Part shown: positions 45,997-55,126 of the stretch, piece after piece | Position numbering within the stretch: position 1 is the first letter of the stretch | Layout of the letters: each line of letters opens with the position of its first letter | Assembly: GCA_910586995.1 (NCBI GenBank) | Contig: CAJUKZ010000011.1 | Span: 3,599-67,598 of the forward strand | Source: an uncultured Muribaculaceae bacterium | GTDB taxonomy: Bacteria; Bacteroidota; Bacteroidia; Bacteroidales; Muribaculaceae | Direction of reading: 5' to 3' | DNA: 64,000 nt | Made by a program: the position numbers and the translations under genes | The notes under the pieces: generated by a model | What the model was told of the DNA's origin: nothing | What the model saw: only the letters and a program-made list of their open reading frames with translations | The model's database searches: none

Positions 45997-47316
45997 TCAC
46001 ACGCCCACGAAGCTCAATTTTACTCTTGTGTTCTTGATTTTGGGTGCAGGTGAGAGTGCGAGTATTTTCCCGGTGCATTGTCGGGATACTCCGGCGAGGG
46101 CGTAGTGGTCCTTTACTACTATGCGTGTCACTTCTTCAGGTTTGAGTCCTACGGCGCGCATGAGATAGCCGGCCACATCGCCGCGCGATATTTTTTCTTT
46201 TTTTCCGGCATTGATATAGAGTGTAGCCACGTCGCTGTGTATAGGATTGCAGCTCAGGCCTGTGGGAATATATTCTTTGTCGAAGTCGATGAAATCAGGA
46301 ATTTTATCAGCTTCGGAGACAATGACAAATACTTGACCAGAAGCGTCGACGCGGGCAGTGCGGCCGTTGCGGTGTGTCCAGCTGTCGGGACTCAACGGCA
46401 TGTGGTAATGCACTACTGCCGACACACTATCTATGTCGAGTCCGCGGGCGCCAAGGTCGGTGGATACAAGTATCGGGGTAGTGCCGTTGTTGAGCATGTC
46501 GATGGCCATCTCGCGTTTTTGCTGATCAAGCCCGCCGTGATAGAATCCTGCCGGTAGTCCCTCGCTCTCGAGCCGAGAGAATATGCGTTCGACGCTCTCG
46601 CGGTGGTTGACAAATACGATTACTTTGCCATCGGGGAGCGAGCGGAGCAGTGTGCAGAGTGTATCGAGTTTGTCTTTTCCGGGACTGGGTACTTTGAATA
46701 TCTCGAGTCGCGAGCGTGGTGACTCTGTCTTTTCAGTGAAGTCGTAGACCTTCGCTCCATTCATGTTCACGAAGTCCGGCATCTGGTCAATTGCTGTGGC
46801 GGAGGTGAAAATCACAGTCGATGGCGACGAGATCCGGCGCACGATCTTGCGCATTTCGTCATGGAAACCTAATTCGAGGGATTTGTCGTATTCATCGAGT
46901 ACGAGTACAGATACTTGCCGGATGTCTATCTGCCGGCGTTCGATATGATCGAGCAGGCGACCCGGAGTAGCCACCACGATGTCCGGTGTTACAGATAGGG
47001 TGTTAACTTCATCAGTCATGGAATGGCCGCCGTAGAGTGCTGTGGTCTTGTATCCCGTGGCAATCGGACGAATTACTCCGGCGATCTGCTGGACAAGTTC
47101 GCGCGATGGTGCGATCACAAGAGCCTGGACTTTGTCGCATGGCGGCTTGAGGGCTTTGAGTATGGCTATTGCGAAGGCCACGGTCTTTCCGCTGCCGGTC
47201 GGCGACAGCAGTATGAATCTCCGCCGGTCGCTTTGGGCTATGACTTGCTGCATGGGGTTCAGCGTATTGATTCCAAGTCTGGCGGATATGTTTGCAATGA
47301 TTTCCTTGTTTGTCAT
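45997..47316 (-). CDS. DEAD-box RNA helicase with DbpA-type RNA-binding domain
   Basis: 439 residues. Helicase core motifs: SPTGSGKTVAF (I), PSRELVQQ (Ia), PGRLLDHI (Ib), DEYD in place of the usual DEAD (II), TSATA (III), and HRNGRTARVDASG (VI). The C-terminal 70 residues (KEKISRGDVAGYLMRAVGLKPEEVTRIVVKDHYA) are a DbpA-like RNA-binding domain, known in E. coli DbpA to recognise helix 92 of 23S rRNA during 50S maturation. The variant DEYD box is unusual but seen in some DEAD helicases. Annotated by domain as DbpA-like; target not proven. Confidence 0.85.
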   Translation of the reverse strand: MTNKEIIANISARLGINTLNPMQQVIAQSDRRRFILLSPTGSGKTVAFAIAILKALKPPCDKVQALVIAPSRELVQQIAGVIRPIATGYKTTALYGGHSMTDEVNTLSVTPDIVVATPGRLLDHIERRQIDIRQVSVLVLDEYDKSLELGFHDEMRKIVRRISSPSTVIFTSATAIDQMPDFVNMNGAKVYDFTEKTESPRSRLEIFKVPSPGKDKLDTLCTLLRSLPDGKVIVFVNHRESVERIFSRLESEGLPAGFYHGGLDQQKREMAIDMLNNGTTPILVSTDLGARGLDIDSVSAVVHYHMPLSPDSWTHRNGRTARVDASGQVFVIVSEADKIPDFIDFDKEYIPTGLSCNPIHSDVATLYINAGKKEKISRGDVAGYLMRAVGLKPEEVTRIVVKDHYALAGVSRQCTGKILALSPAPKIKNTRVKLSFVGV

Positions 47317-47389
47317 AAGTTTGAGAGGCGTTTATCCAAATTCTAACGATGAAGAAGTGTGTGTTGTTCTGTGGAAAGTACTAAAAATG

Positions 47390-47429
47390 AATCCGGCACG
47401 CGGCGGGATATGATGCCGTGTGCCGGATT
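47390..47429 (-). terminator. Terminator after the rubrerythrin gene
   Basis: 15-bp stem with one G-U pair (47390-47404 with 47415-47429), followed on the minus strand by CATTTTTAG, 19 bases past the rubrerythrin stop. Confidence 0.85.
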
Positions 47430-47447
47430 GTGTGGTCAAGAAGTCGA

Positions 47448-47999
47448 TTACTTCTTGAAGAAGCGGTTGTAGAGACCCTGGAAGCCCTGTCCGTGACGGG
47501 CTTCGTCCTTAGCCATTTCGTGTACGGTGTCGTGGATGGCATCGAGGTTAGCCTTCTTTGCGTTGGCTGCGATGCGCATCTTGTCGGCGTTTGCTCCTGC
47601 TTCGGCAGCCATGCGCTTCTCGAGGTTGGTCTTTGTGTCCCATACCACGTCGCCGAGGAGTTCGGCAAACTTGGCTGCGTGTTCAGCCTCTTCCCAAGCA
47701 TAGCGCTTGAAGGCTTCGGCTACTTCGGGATATCCTTCGCGGTCGGCCTGACGGGACATTGCCAGGTACATACCTACCTCTGTGCATTCGCCCATAAAGT
47801 GAGCGTTGAGGTCGGCGATCATTTCGTCGTCGCAGCCCTTGGCTACGCCGATCTGATGCTCAGTCACAAACTGGAGTGCTGATTCAGGGTTGAGTTCTTC
47901 GAATTTAGAGCGGGGAGCGCCGCAGAGAGGGCACTTTTCCGGTGCTTCGTCACCTTCGTGAACATAGCCACAAACGGTGCAGATGAATTTCTTCTTCAT
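47448..47999 (-). CDS. Rubrerythrin family protein with N-terminal rubredoxin domain
   Basis: 183 residues. N-terminal rubredoxin-like iron site CTVCGYVHEG and CPLCGAPRS (CX2C pairs) followed by a ferritin-like diiron four-helix domain with ligand segments such as GECTEVGMYLAM, WEEAEHAA and DEARHGQG. The order (rubredoxin first) is that of reverse rubrerythrins, which reduce hydrogen peroxide in anaerobes. No NADH-oxidising partner is adjacent. Confidence 0.92.
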   Translation of the reverse strand: MKKKFICTVCGYVHEGDEAPEKCPLCGAPRSKFEELNPESALQFVTEHQIGVAKGCDDEMIADLNAHFMGECTEVGMYLAMSRQADREGYPEVAEAFKRYAWEEAEHAAKFAELLGDVVWDTKTNLEKRMAAEAGANADKMRIAANAKKANLDAIHDTVHEMAKDEARHGQGFQGLYNRFFKK

Positions 48000-48056
48000 T
48001 ACGATTGGATTAAAAAATAAAAATATAAAATGTTGAAATGTGAATTTCTTTATTGA

Positions 48057-49109
48057 TTATGCATTGGAGGGAGTTTCTGGACCGAATTCAGTATTTGGGT
48101 CCGGTCCTACACCCGGTGCAATACCCGGCAGGATGCCGTCAGGCAGGTCTTCGCCTGAGTTTTCAGTAGGGGGAGGGGGCAACAGGTCGTCTCCGTTTGC
48201 ATCGCCGTCCAATATTATGTCTTTCTTCCTATTGATGGGAATTGTGTACATTATTGAGAATGCAGCGCCTATCTTGGAGCGCCGTGTGCCGAATCCGGGG
48301 ATATACCACGGTTGGCCATAGTATCCGCCGCTCTCGCTCATAAGCCTGTGATAGCGGACGGCCCATCCGGCCGACAGGTTGCCGAACAGCTTGACTTTGC
48401 AACCGAACACTACCTCATAATAGCACGCTGTCGTACTTTGGCGAGGTATGTCGAAACCGCCGTCCTCACCCCAGTATCCGTTGTCGAAACTGACATCGGT
48501 GATCTTGTAGCTGAATGAGGTCAGTCCGAAGCGCAATCCGCCGTAGAATTGGTAATCGGGATTGGAATTATATAGGAAATTATAGTTGGCTCCTATCCTG
48601 AAATATGGTGCTACTCCTGAGGAATAAGTGAAATTGCCGTCGTCAGGAGTGGCTTTGGCCTGTCCGAGACCGACTTCAATGACCGGTTGGTAGCGGTTGT
48701 GAAGGTTGAGCATCACCCATGCTTCGCCGAGTCCGTATTTCTGGCCGGTGAGACGCATTACCGGATCAAATATATTGACGCCTACCGTAAGCGATTCAAA
48801 CAGCGGATAGATATTGCCGATAGCCTTAGCCTTGGCTTTTATTGTCGTGGAGTCGCGCCATTCTTCACCTGTCACGGTGTCGACATATACGAGGTTGCCA
48901 TTATCGTCGTGATAATGCACCATTGTGGCGCGTTTGCGCGCATTGATACGTGCGGTGTCTCCCTCGAATTCGTTTTTTGCCTGCGTTGTTGTAGCCGGAT
49001 TGTCAACCGGGGTGATGCGGCGCTGCGCTGCTGCGTCCGGCGCTGCATATAGGGCAGCCAGGAGAATGACTGTAGCGTGGATCATGATCGTACGCAGTGC
49101 CTGTCTCAT
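48057..49109 (-). CDS. DUF6048 family outer-membrane-type protein
   Basis: 350 residues with signal peptide (about 1-28), then beta-strand-rich sequence (SLTVGVNIFDPVMRL, YFRIGANYNFLYN, YGGLRFGLTSFSY, KIGAAFSIMYTIPI) suggesting an outer-membrane barrel. The C-terminal 50 residues are low-complexity, acidic and proline-rich (LLPPPPTENSGEDLPDG). The family is Bacteroidetes-specific and uncharacterised; its neighbour DUF6452 is its usual companion. Overlaps the upstream gene by four bases. Confidence 0.78.
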   Translation of the reverse strand: MRQALRTIMIHATVILLAALYAAPDAAAQRRITPVDNPATTTQAKNEFEGDTARINARKRATMVHYHDDNGNLVYVDTVTGEEWRDSTTIKAKAKAIGNIYPLFESLTVGVNIFDPVMRLTGQKYGLGEAWVMLNLHNRYQPVIEVGLGQAKATPDDGNFTYSSGVAPYFRIGANYNFLYNSNPDYQFYGGLRFGLTSFSYKITDVSFDNGYWGEDGGFDIPRQSTTACYYEVVFGCKVKLFGNLSAGWAVRYHRLMSESGGYYGQPWYIPGFGTRRSKIGAAFSIMYTIPINRKKDIILDGDANGDDLLPPPPTENSGEDLPDGILPGIAPGVGPDPNTEFGPETPSNA

Positions 49110-49618
49110 AGCGCTGCGCCCTCCTCTGCGGATGTGCGGAAGAATATATGGATGTATTGCCTGTTGGCGTTTGTGATTAGGGAGTCTACAATACCTATGG
49201 AGTCAATTATGTGCTTCGTATAGTTAAGTTTCCCTACTTTATAGATATACATTGCACCGCACTCCTCGGATGCGAAATATGGCCTGGCTTCATAATCGAA
49301 GGTCAGAGTATCATTGAAGCGAGGGTCTGAGATGGCTTTCTGTGTATAATGTATGAAGAACTTTGTGGAGGTGTGTCCTGTGCGCATAGGCAGGAACACT
49401 TCATCAGCCCTGGTATTGTCGAGCAGAAGCGAATCGTCGGGGGCATCCACGCCGCCTATCTGAAGCGAGTCGACCGAAATGGAACGGCGTGTGCTCATGT
49501 CATAAAATCCGGCCAGTGGGAGCGCACTTTTGTTTTCCAGACAAGCCGAATTGCTGCATCCGCTTACTATGGCGAGTGCAGTGACAATGACGGTCAGTAT
49601 GCTGATTATTTTCCCCAT
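49106..49618 (-). CDS. DUF6452 family lipoprotein
   Basis: 170 residues. Lipobox with Cys21 (IVSGC). Then a compact beta-rich domain containing LPLAGFYDMSTRR, SLQIGGVDAPDDSLLL and, near the end, FASEECGAMYIYKVG. Bacteroidetes-specific family of unknown function, normally encoded beside DUF6048, as here. The gene overlaps the nitroreductase gene (13 bases) and the DUF6048 gene (4 bases), so it belongs to an operon. Confidence 0.75.
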   Translation of the reverse strand: MGKIISILTVIVTALAIVSGCSNSACLENKSALPLAGFYDMSTRRSISVDSLQIGGVDAPDDSLLLDNTRADEVFLPMRTGHTSTKFFIHYTQKAISDPRFNDTLTFDYEARPYFASEECGAMYIYKVGKLNYTKHIIDSIGIVDSLITNANRQYIHIFFRTSAEEGAAL

Positions 49619-50148
49619 CGGACGATTTCTTCAGGTGCTTTGCGGTTTTTTGCAGGAATTTGTGCTGATGGATCAGGATAGCCGACTGGAAAGATTGCCA
49701 CAGCCTCTATGCCTTCGGGCAATCCGAGGTATGAGGATAGCTCCATGACGTTGAAGTTGCAGACCCAGCATGATCCGAGCCCGAGGGCAGTGGCGGCCAG
49801 TGCCATGTGTTCGCCGGCTATGGCCAGGTCAATGTCGGCATGATCCTTGCCGTCGGCTCGCCTCCAGCTTTGCGCGTGATCGGCGCATATCACTATGTAT
49901 GCGGGCGCGCTCATAATCCATTTACGGTCGTAGGCGCGGTATATGGCAGCGCGGTCGTCGTCTCCGCTAAGTACTATGAATTGCCACGGCTGCTTGTTTT
50001 TTGCCGATGGTGCGAGACGTGCGGCTTCGATCACCTGTGAGAGGATCTCTTTGCTCACGTCCTTATTGGTGAATGTGCGGCATGCGTGACGCCCGGCCAC
50101 AAGCTGCATGAAGTCTTGATATGCTGGTGTTGTTGTATCTGCGCTCAT
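49606..50148 (-). CDS. Nitroreductase family FMN-dependent oxidoreductase
   Basis: 180 residues. Nitroreductase fold: the N-terminal RHACRTFTNKDV, the FMN-contacting APSAKNKQPWQFIV, and ALGLGSCWVCNF are clear. Such enzymes reduce nitro groups, quinones or flavins with NAD(P)H; the exact substrate is unknown. Part of a five-gene minus-strand operon with DUF4199, a glycosyltransferase and DUF6452/DUF6048. Confidence 0.88.
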   Translation of the reverse strand: MSADTTTPAYQDFMQLVAGRHACRTFTNKDVSKEILSQVIEAARLAPSAKNKQPWQFIVLSGDDDRAAIYRAYDRKWIMSAPAYIVICADHAQSWRRADGKDHADIDLAIAGEHMALAATALGLGSCWVCNFNVMELSSYLGLPEGIEAVAIFPVGYPDPSAQIPAKNRKAPEEIVRWGK

Positions 50149-50165
50149 TGTGAATTCTGTGGGGA

Positions 50166-51128
50166 TTATCCGTTGGTGTTGAGTTCACGGTCTATCTCGT
50201 AATTGTTGCGCGACGCGGAATTGCGTGCTACAAGCTCGCCTATGAAGCCGGCAAGGAACAGTTGTGTGCCGAGGATCATCAGGGTCAGGGCTATGAAGAA
50301 ATATGGAGAGTCTGTGACGAGTATATAGTGGTTGCCTGCATGCATGTTGTACAGTTTCAGCGCGCCTACTATTACAAGCGAGATAAAGCCGAGTATGAAC
50401 ATAAGGCTACCCATCAGACCAAAGAAGTGCATCGGTTTTTTTCCGAATTTGCTTGTGAACCATAGCGTCATCAGGTCGAGATAACCGTTGACGAAGCGGT
50501 CGAGTCCGAATTTTGTCTTTCCGTATTTGCGTGCCTGATGATGCACCACCTTCTCGCCGATGCGTGTAAATCCTGCGTTTTTGGCGAGATAAGGTATATA
50601 ACGGTGCATGTCGCCGTATACCTCTATATGCTTCACGACGTCGGAACGATATGCTTTGAGTCCGCAGTTGAAGTCATGCAGATTCTTGATTCCGCTGACT
50701 TTGCGGGCTGTGGCGTTGAATAGTTTTGTGGGTATCGTTTTCGACAGCGGATCGTAGCGTTTCTGCTTCCATCCGGATACGAGATCGTAGCCTTCGGATT
50801 TGATCATCCGGTATAGTTCTGGAATTTCGTCGGGACTGTCCTGAAGATCTGCATCCATTGTGATTACGACATCGCCCTGTGCGCGCATGAAACCGGTGTT
50901 CAGGGCCGGCGACTTGCCGTAGTTCCTGCGGAAACTTACGCCTTTTACGGCGGGATTGCGCTTGGCGAGGTCTTCGATTGTCTTCCACGAGGAGTCTGTT
51001 GAGCCGTCGTTGATGAAAATGATCTCATAGCTGAAACCGTTTTCCTTCATCACGCGGTCGATCCAGGCTTCCAGTTCTGGAAGGGATTCAGACTCGTTGT
51101 ATAGGGGGACTATGACGGAAATATCCAT
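50166..51128 (-). CDS. GT2-family glycosyltransferase, DPM1/GtrB-like
   Basis: 320 residues. GT-A fold with VPLYNESESLPELEAWI at the start, ETIDDGST-type FINDGSTDSSW, and the DxD-type MDADLQDSPDEIPE. Two transmembrane helices lie at the C-terminal end (about 233-257 and 275-300). This architecture matches bacterial polyprenyl-phosphate sugar transferases that load a sugar on undecaprenyl phosphate for envelope glycan modification. The neighbouring DUF4199 membrane protein is a common partner in Bacteroidetes. Confidence 0.88.
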   Translation of the reverse strand: MDISVIVPLYNESESLPELEAWIDRVMKENGFSYEIIFINDGSTDSSWKTIEDLAKRNPAVKGVSFRRNYGKSPALNTGFMRAQGDVVITMDADLQDSPDEIPELYRMIKSEGYDLVSGWKQKRYDPLSKTIPTKLFNATARKVSGIKNLHDFNCGLKAYRSDVVKHIEVYGDMHRYIPYLAKNAGFTRIGEKVVHHQARKYGKTKFGLDRFVNGYLDLMTLWFTSKFGKKPMHFFGLMGSLMFILGFISLVIVGALKLYNMHAGNHYILVTDSPYFFIALTLMILGTQLFLAGFIGELVARNSASRNNYEIDRELNTNG

Positions 51129-51156
51129 GACGGTAGGGATGGGATAGAGTTGTTTC

Positions 51157-51720
51157 TTATTTTCCAGTGTTTACGTCGTCAAGACCTGTATGGACCTTGC
51201 GGCGGCGCACGATCCAGGTTATGAACATCGAGAGAATCGAACCTGTGAATATCCCCATAAGCATCATCTCCACCACTACATAGATCGGGGCTGGAACAAG
51301 ATGCCGTTCTATCATCAGATCAAGTGTGTGGGCCATCTGCTGGGCCTGTGGATCGGCCATAGTGCGGTATAGTCCGGCGGCAGTCTTCACTTGATCGATT
51401 ACGAAATCAGGCTTTATGAAGCGCATAAAGATATATGCAATGGCAGCCATGAGCAAAGTTCCGCACACAAATGTGATGATTCCTTGCAACCATAGCTCGG
51501 AGAAGCCGCTGAGACCGAAGTCGCGTACGTAGGAGCGGCGCAGGAAACGGTATATCACCACAGGCACAAGAATCATCAGGGCCAAGGCCGGAATGGCAAG
51601 CCACGGAATGTATGGAGAACCGCAGACACAGAGAGCCAGGGCACTAAGGTAGCCGCCGAACAGAAATCCGTCGTCTGCGCCTCGTTTGTATACTGATCTA
51701 TGCTGTGATTCCATTAACAA
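51157..51720 (-). CDS. DUF4199 family membrane protein
   Basis: 187 residues, four predicted transmembrane helices (about 22-40, 42-60, 75-97, 145-170). DUF4199 proteins often precede a GT2 glycosyltransferase in Bacteroidetes; function unknown. First gene of the operon running down to DUF6048, with a good promoter at 51749-51779. Confidence 0.82.
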   Translation of the reverse strand: MLMESQHRSVYKRGADDGFLFGGYLSALALCVCGSPYIPWLAIPALALMILVPVVIYRFLRRSYVRDFGLSGFSELWLQGIITFVCGTLLMAAIAYIFMRFIKPDFVIDQVKTAAGLYRTMADPQAQQMAHTLDLMIERHLVPAPIYVVVEMMLMGIFTGSILSMFITWIVRRRKVHTGLDDVNTGK

Positions 51721-51748
51721 TCTCTTAAATGCGATTGGGTTCGATTCG

Positions 51749-51779
51749 CAAATTTACAGTAAAAAAATGTAATGGCAAA
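51749..51779 (-). promoter_or_regulatory. Promoter of the DUF4199-glycosyltransferase operon
   Basis: Minus strand TTTG (51779-51776), 19 bases, TAAATTTG (51756-51749), both full matches to the Bacteroidetes consensus. The -7 box is 28 bases before the ATG. Confidence 0.65.
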
Positions 51780-51794
51780 AAAATAATGCGGGCC

Positions 51795-52616
51795 TTAAAG
51801 GGTACATTCTTTGATGAGTGCGAATGCTTCGTCGCGCGATGCATTGATCAGGGCAGGGACATGTGCGTCGCTGTTGACAACGAATGGTATTCCCAGGCTG
51901 ATGGCCTTGCGGAGATTGCGTCGGCAGGGGAAGAAGCGCGAATGGTCTCTGAATGCTTTTGTATTAAGTTCGGCTATAATGCCTGCGTCTGCGATGGCTT
52001 GTATCAGTTGGTCGGCAAGTGCTGTGTACCAGTCCTGATCTTCCACTCCTGGGGCATAGGAGGATGCATTCTGTCCGATCTTATCGAAGTGGCCTATGAT
52101 GTCGAAGCCGCCATGCCGGACCAGCTCTATGGATCGGGAGAAATATTGTTCGACCACATAGCGTATATCGTCGTGGAAGTGGAGGTGCATATTTCGCGCG
52201 AAACGTTCGGAATTGCCGTCTATATCGATCAGCTTGCCCTCGGGAGATGCTATGAAGTGAACCGAACCTATGCGGTAGTCGAGCGGTAGTGTCTGGAAGT
52301 AGTCGTGTGCCGGTCCCCAGTGATGTCCGAGATAGTCGATCTCCATAGAGGTGAGGAATGTAGTTCCGGATGAGGCATATTTCTGCTTCAGTCTGTCGGC
52401 TTCGGCAAGGTATGCGTCTACAGTCCGCCTGGCCATGTTGCAAGGCGAGTCGAGATTGTCCGGAACAGGCGAGTGTGGCGAGAAGCCGTAGTGGGTGAAT
52501 CCTTGATAGACCGCTTCTGCGGCGAAGACTTGCATCTGGGCGCGTCCGTCGCAGAATTCAGTGTGTGAATGCAGGTTATATAGTCGTGATTGTCCTAAAG
52601 TCTTTAGTATATCCAT
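51795..52616 (-). CDS. PHP-domain phosphatase (histidinol-phosphatase-like)
   Basis: 273 residues. PHP-fold metal motifs: LHSHTEFCDGRA near residue 17 (HxH), MEIDYLG (Glu) and IGSVHFIA, VRHGGFDIIGHFDKI, VNSDAHVP. The arrangement is that of HisK-type histidinol-phosphatases, which release histidinol in histidine synthesis. No his operon is nearby, so a different phosphoester substrate is possible. Lies 28 bases downstream of cstA. Confidence 0.85.
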   Translation of the reverse strand: MDILKTLGQSRLYNLHSHTEFCDGRAQMQVFAAEAVYQGFTHYGFSPHSPVPDNLDSPCNMARRTVDAYLAEADRLKQKYASSGTTFLTSMEIDYLGHHWGPAHDYFQTLPLDYRIGSVHFIASPEGKLIDIDGNSERFARNMHLHFHDDIRYVVEQYFSRSIELVRHGGFDIIGHFDKIGQNASSYAPGVEDQDWYTALADQLIQAIADAGIIAELNTKAFRDHSRFFPCRRNLRKAISLGIPFVVNSDAHVPALINASRDEAFALIKECTL

Positions 52617-52644
52617 ATTTGAGGGATACGTTATGGTCGCTTGT

Positions 52645-54099
52645 TCAATTGTCGGGGGTGGTGTGCGCCTGTAGTCCTGATATCCGGCGCAGGCGATGTC
52701 TGAATGGTATGAGCATAGCGATGGCTACAGTCGCTCCTGTCGAAATCGATAATGCCCAGGGGAGTCCGAAACCTTCGGAGCGTGGAGCGAAAAGAATATA
52801 AGAGACAGAGACCGCAGTCATGAATATGGCCGGTAGCAAAGTGATGATATAAGCTTTGCCATGTCTGGCCAGATATACCGTGGCAGCCCATAGGGTGAAT
52901 ACTGCGAGTGTCTGATTGCTCCATGCGAAGTAGCGCCAAAGCACGTTGAAGTCGATGAGCATTATAAGATAAGTGACCACGAAAACGGGTATTGAGACAG
53001 CCAATCGCTTTATCAACGATTTTTGGTCGATCTTCATAAAGTCGGCTATGATAAGGCGTGTGCTTCGAAGTGCTGTATCGCCTGTGGTGATAGGAGCTGC
53101 GACAACACCGAGGATGGCAAGTATGCCTCCGGCTGTGCCGAGCCACGACAGCGATATGTCGCTCACAAGAGAGCCTGCACCCGCACCTTCGCGGCTCATG
53201 TATGCCGCCAGTTCGTCATAGCCTCCGGTGAAGGCAATCGCTGCCGCCGCCCAGATCAGGGCCACGAATCCTTCGGCCACCATCGCTCCGTAGAATATCG
53301 GGCGAGCAAGGCGTTCGTTGGTCAGACAGCGCGCCATCATGGGCGACTGTGTGGCATGGAAGCCTGATATAGCACCGCATGCAATGGAGACAAACATCAT
53401 CGGGAAAACCGGATGCGACTGGTCAGAGTAGCGGGATGCGAGTCCGTCGGTAAATCCGTCGGGAATGTCAAACCCTCCGAACAGCAGCACGCACAACACT
53501 CCTGCCGCCATAAACAACAGAGCGGCCCCGAAGATGGGATAGAGGTTGCCTATGAGTTTGTCTATCGGCAATAGTGTGGCGAGTATGTAGTAGCCGAAAA
53601 TTATGTAGATCCATACTCTGACATCAAGCGACTCGGGGGTCATTCCGGCTATAAGACCGGCCGGAGTGATGACAAAAACCGCAGCCACAAGCACGAGCAA
53701 TACTACGGAGAATACACGCATCACGTTCAGTATGCTGTGGCCGAGTTCCGTGCCTACAATCTCAGGTAGCGAACGGCCGCCCGAGCGCAGGGATATCATT
53801 GCCGATATGAAGTCGTGTACAGCTCCGGCGAAGATTGTTCCGAACACTATCCATAGAAATGCGGCAGGGCCGAACATTATTCCCATTATAGCACCGAAGA
53901 TGGGCCCGAGTCCTGCAATGTTGAGAAACTGTATCAGGAATACTTTCCAGGCTGGCATAGGGATGAAGTCCACTCCGTCGGCTTTGGCTACCGCAGGGGT
54001 AGGGCGATGCGGATCTGTACCGAACACACGTTCGGCAATCGCGCCATAGATGAAGTATCCTGCCAGCAGAACGGCAAGTGCTATGATGAAAGATATCAT
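52645..54099 (-). CDS. cstA: CstA-family carbon starvation transporter
   Basis: 484 residues with about 13-14 hydrophobic segments, shorter than the ~700-residue E. coli protein but normal for Bacteroidetes. CstA-type motifs: GPIFGAIMGIMFGPAAFLWIV and GAVHDFISAMISLRSGGRSLPEI near the N-terminus, and SQPMMAR-like ATQSPMMARCL. Family members import peptides or pyruvate. The strand order floA-cstA-PHP with short gaps suggests one transcript. Confidence 0.88.
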   Translation of the reverse strand: MISFIIALAVLLAGYFIYGAIAERVFGTDPHRPTPAVAKADGVDFIPMPAWKVFLIQFLNIAGLGPIFGAIMGIMFGPAAFLWIVFGTIFAGAVHDFISAMISLRSGGRSLPEIVGTELGHSILNVMRVFSVVLLVLVAAVFVITPAGLIAGMTPESLDVRVWIYIIFGYYILATLLPIDKLIGNLYPIFGAALLFMAAGVLCVLLFGGFDIPDGFTDGLASRYSDQSHPVFPMMFVSIACGAISGFHATQSPMMARCLTNERLARPIFYGAMVAEGFVALIWAAAAIAFTGGYDELAAYMSREGAGAGSLVSDISLSWLGTAGGILAILGVVAAPITTGDTALRSTRLIIADFMKIDQKSLIKRLAVSIPVFVVTYLIMLIDFNVLWRYFAWSNQTLAVFTLWAATVYLARHGKAYIITLLPAIFMTAVSVSYILFAPRSEGFGLPWALSISTGATVAIAMLIPFRHRLRRISGLQAHTTPDN

Positions 54100-54113
54100 T
54101 TACGGTATTGAGG

Positions 54114-55082
54114 TCATTGCGCTTTGTCCGGGCGCACAAGAGTTTCCCGCATGTTGGTGTCGGCTTCTATGTTTTTCATCTTGTAATAGTCCATGATGCC
54201 GAGATTACCGTTGATAAATGCTGAGGCCATTGCACGTGGCAGTTCAGCTTCCGCTTCGATCACTTTTGCACGGGCTTCCTGTGCTTTTGCCTTCATTTCC
54301 TGTTCGAGCGCTATAGCCATAGCTCTGCGTTCTTCGGCTTTTGCCTGGGCTATGTTCTTGTCGGCCTGGGCCTGATCTATCTGTAGGGCAGCACCGATAT
54401 TTTTGCCTATGTCTATGTCGGCAATGTCGATGGACAGGATCTCGAAGGCTGTGCCTGAGTCGAGACCTTTCTTAAGTACAAGCTTGGATATGGAGTCGGG
54501 GTTCTCAAGAACCTGCTTGTGGCTCTCCGATGAACCGATCGAAGACACAATGCCTTCGCCTACTCGGGCGAGTACAGTATCCTCGCCTGCACCACCTACG
54601 AGTTGCCTGATGTTGGCGCGTACGGTGACTCTTGCTTTGGCTATGAGCTGGATGCCGTCTTTTGCCACAGCGGTGACTGGCGGAGTGTCGATCACTTTCG
54701 GGTTTACCGACATCTGTACGGCCTGGAATACGTCGCGTCCTGCAAGGTCTATGGCTGTGGCCATCTTGAAGCCCAGGTCGATATTGGCTTTGGATGCTGA
54801 AACAAGAGCATGCACCACTTTCTCGACATTACCTCCGGCGAGGTAGTGGGCTTCGAGGTCATCGCGGGTCACGTCCTGCAAACCGGCTTTGTGGGCTTCG
54901 ATCAGGGCCTGAACGATCACATTGGCCGGGACTTTACGTATGCGCATAAGCACGAGCTGGACCAGCGATATGCGTACTCCGGACACACGTGCGGATATCC
55001 ATAGGAAGATGGGTACGTAGTAGAGGAAAAGGCAAAGAAAAACTATTGCCAGAACTACTATCGCTATGATTACGATTTCCAT
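54114..55082 (-). CDS. floA: Flotillin-like protein FloA (SPFH, UPF0365)
   Basis: 322 residues. A membrane-inserted hydrophobic segment (about 3-30), then an SPFH domain, then an Ala/Glu-rich coiled-coil stretch (ADKNIAQAKAEERRAMAIALE ...) and a short tail. Scaffolds functional membrane microdomains. In many bacteria an NfeD gene sits beside floA; none is here. Followed 14 bases later by cstA. Confidence 0.93.
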   Translation of the reverse strand: MEIVIIAIVVLAIVFLCLFLYYVPIFLWISARVSGVRISLVQLVLMRIRKVPANVIVQALIEAHKAGLQDVTRDDLEAHYLAGGNVEKVVHALVSASKANIDLGFKMATAIDLAGRDVFQAVQMSVNPKVIDTPPVTAVAKDGIQLIAKARVTVRANIRQLVGGAGEDTVLARVGEGIVSSIGSSESHKQVLENPDSISKLVLKKGLDSGTAFEILSIDIADIDIGKNIGAALQIDQAQADKNIAQAKAEERRAMAIALEQEMKAKAQEARAKVIEAEAELPRAMASAFINGNLGIMDYYKMKNIEADTNMRETLVRPDKAQ

Positions 55083-55126
55083 ATATGTGGGATTAATTGG
55101 TTAATATTCAATGTGTGTCAGGACTC

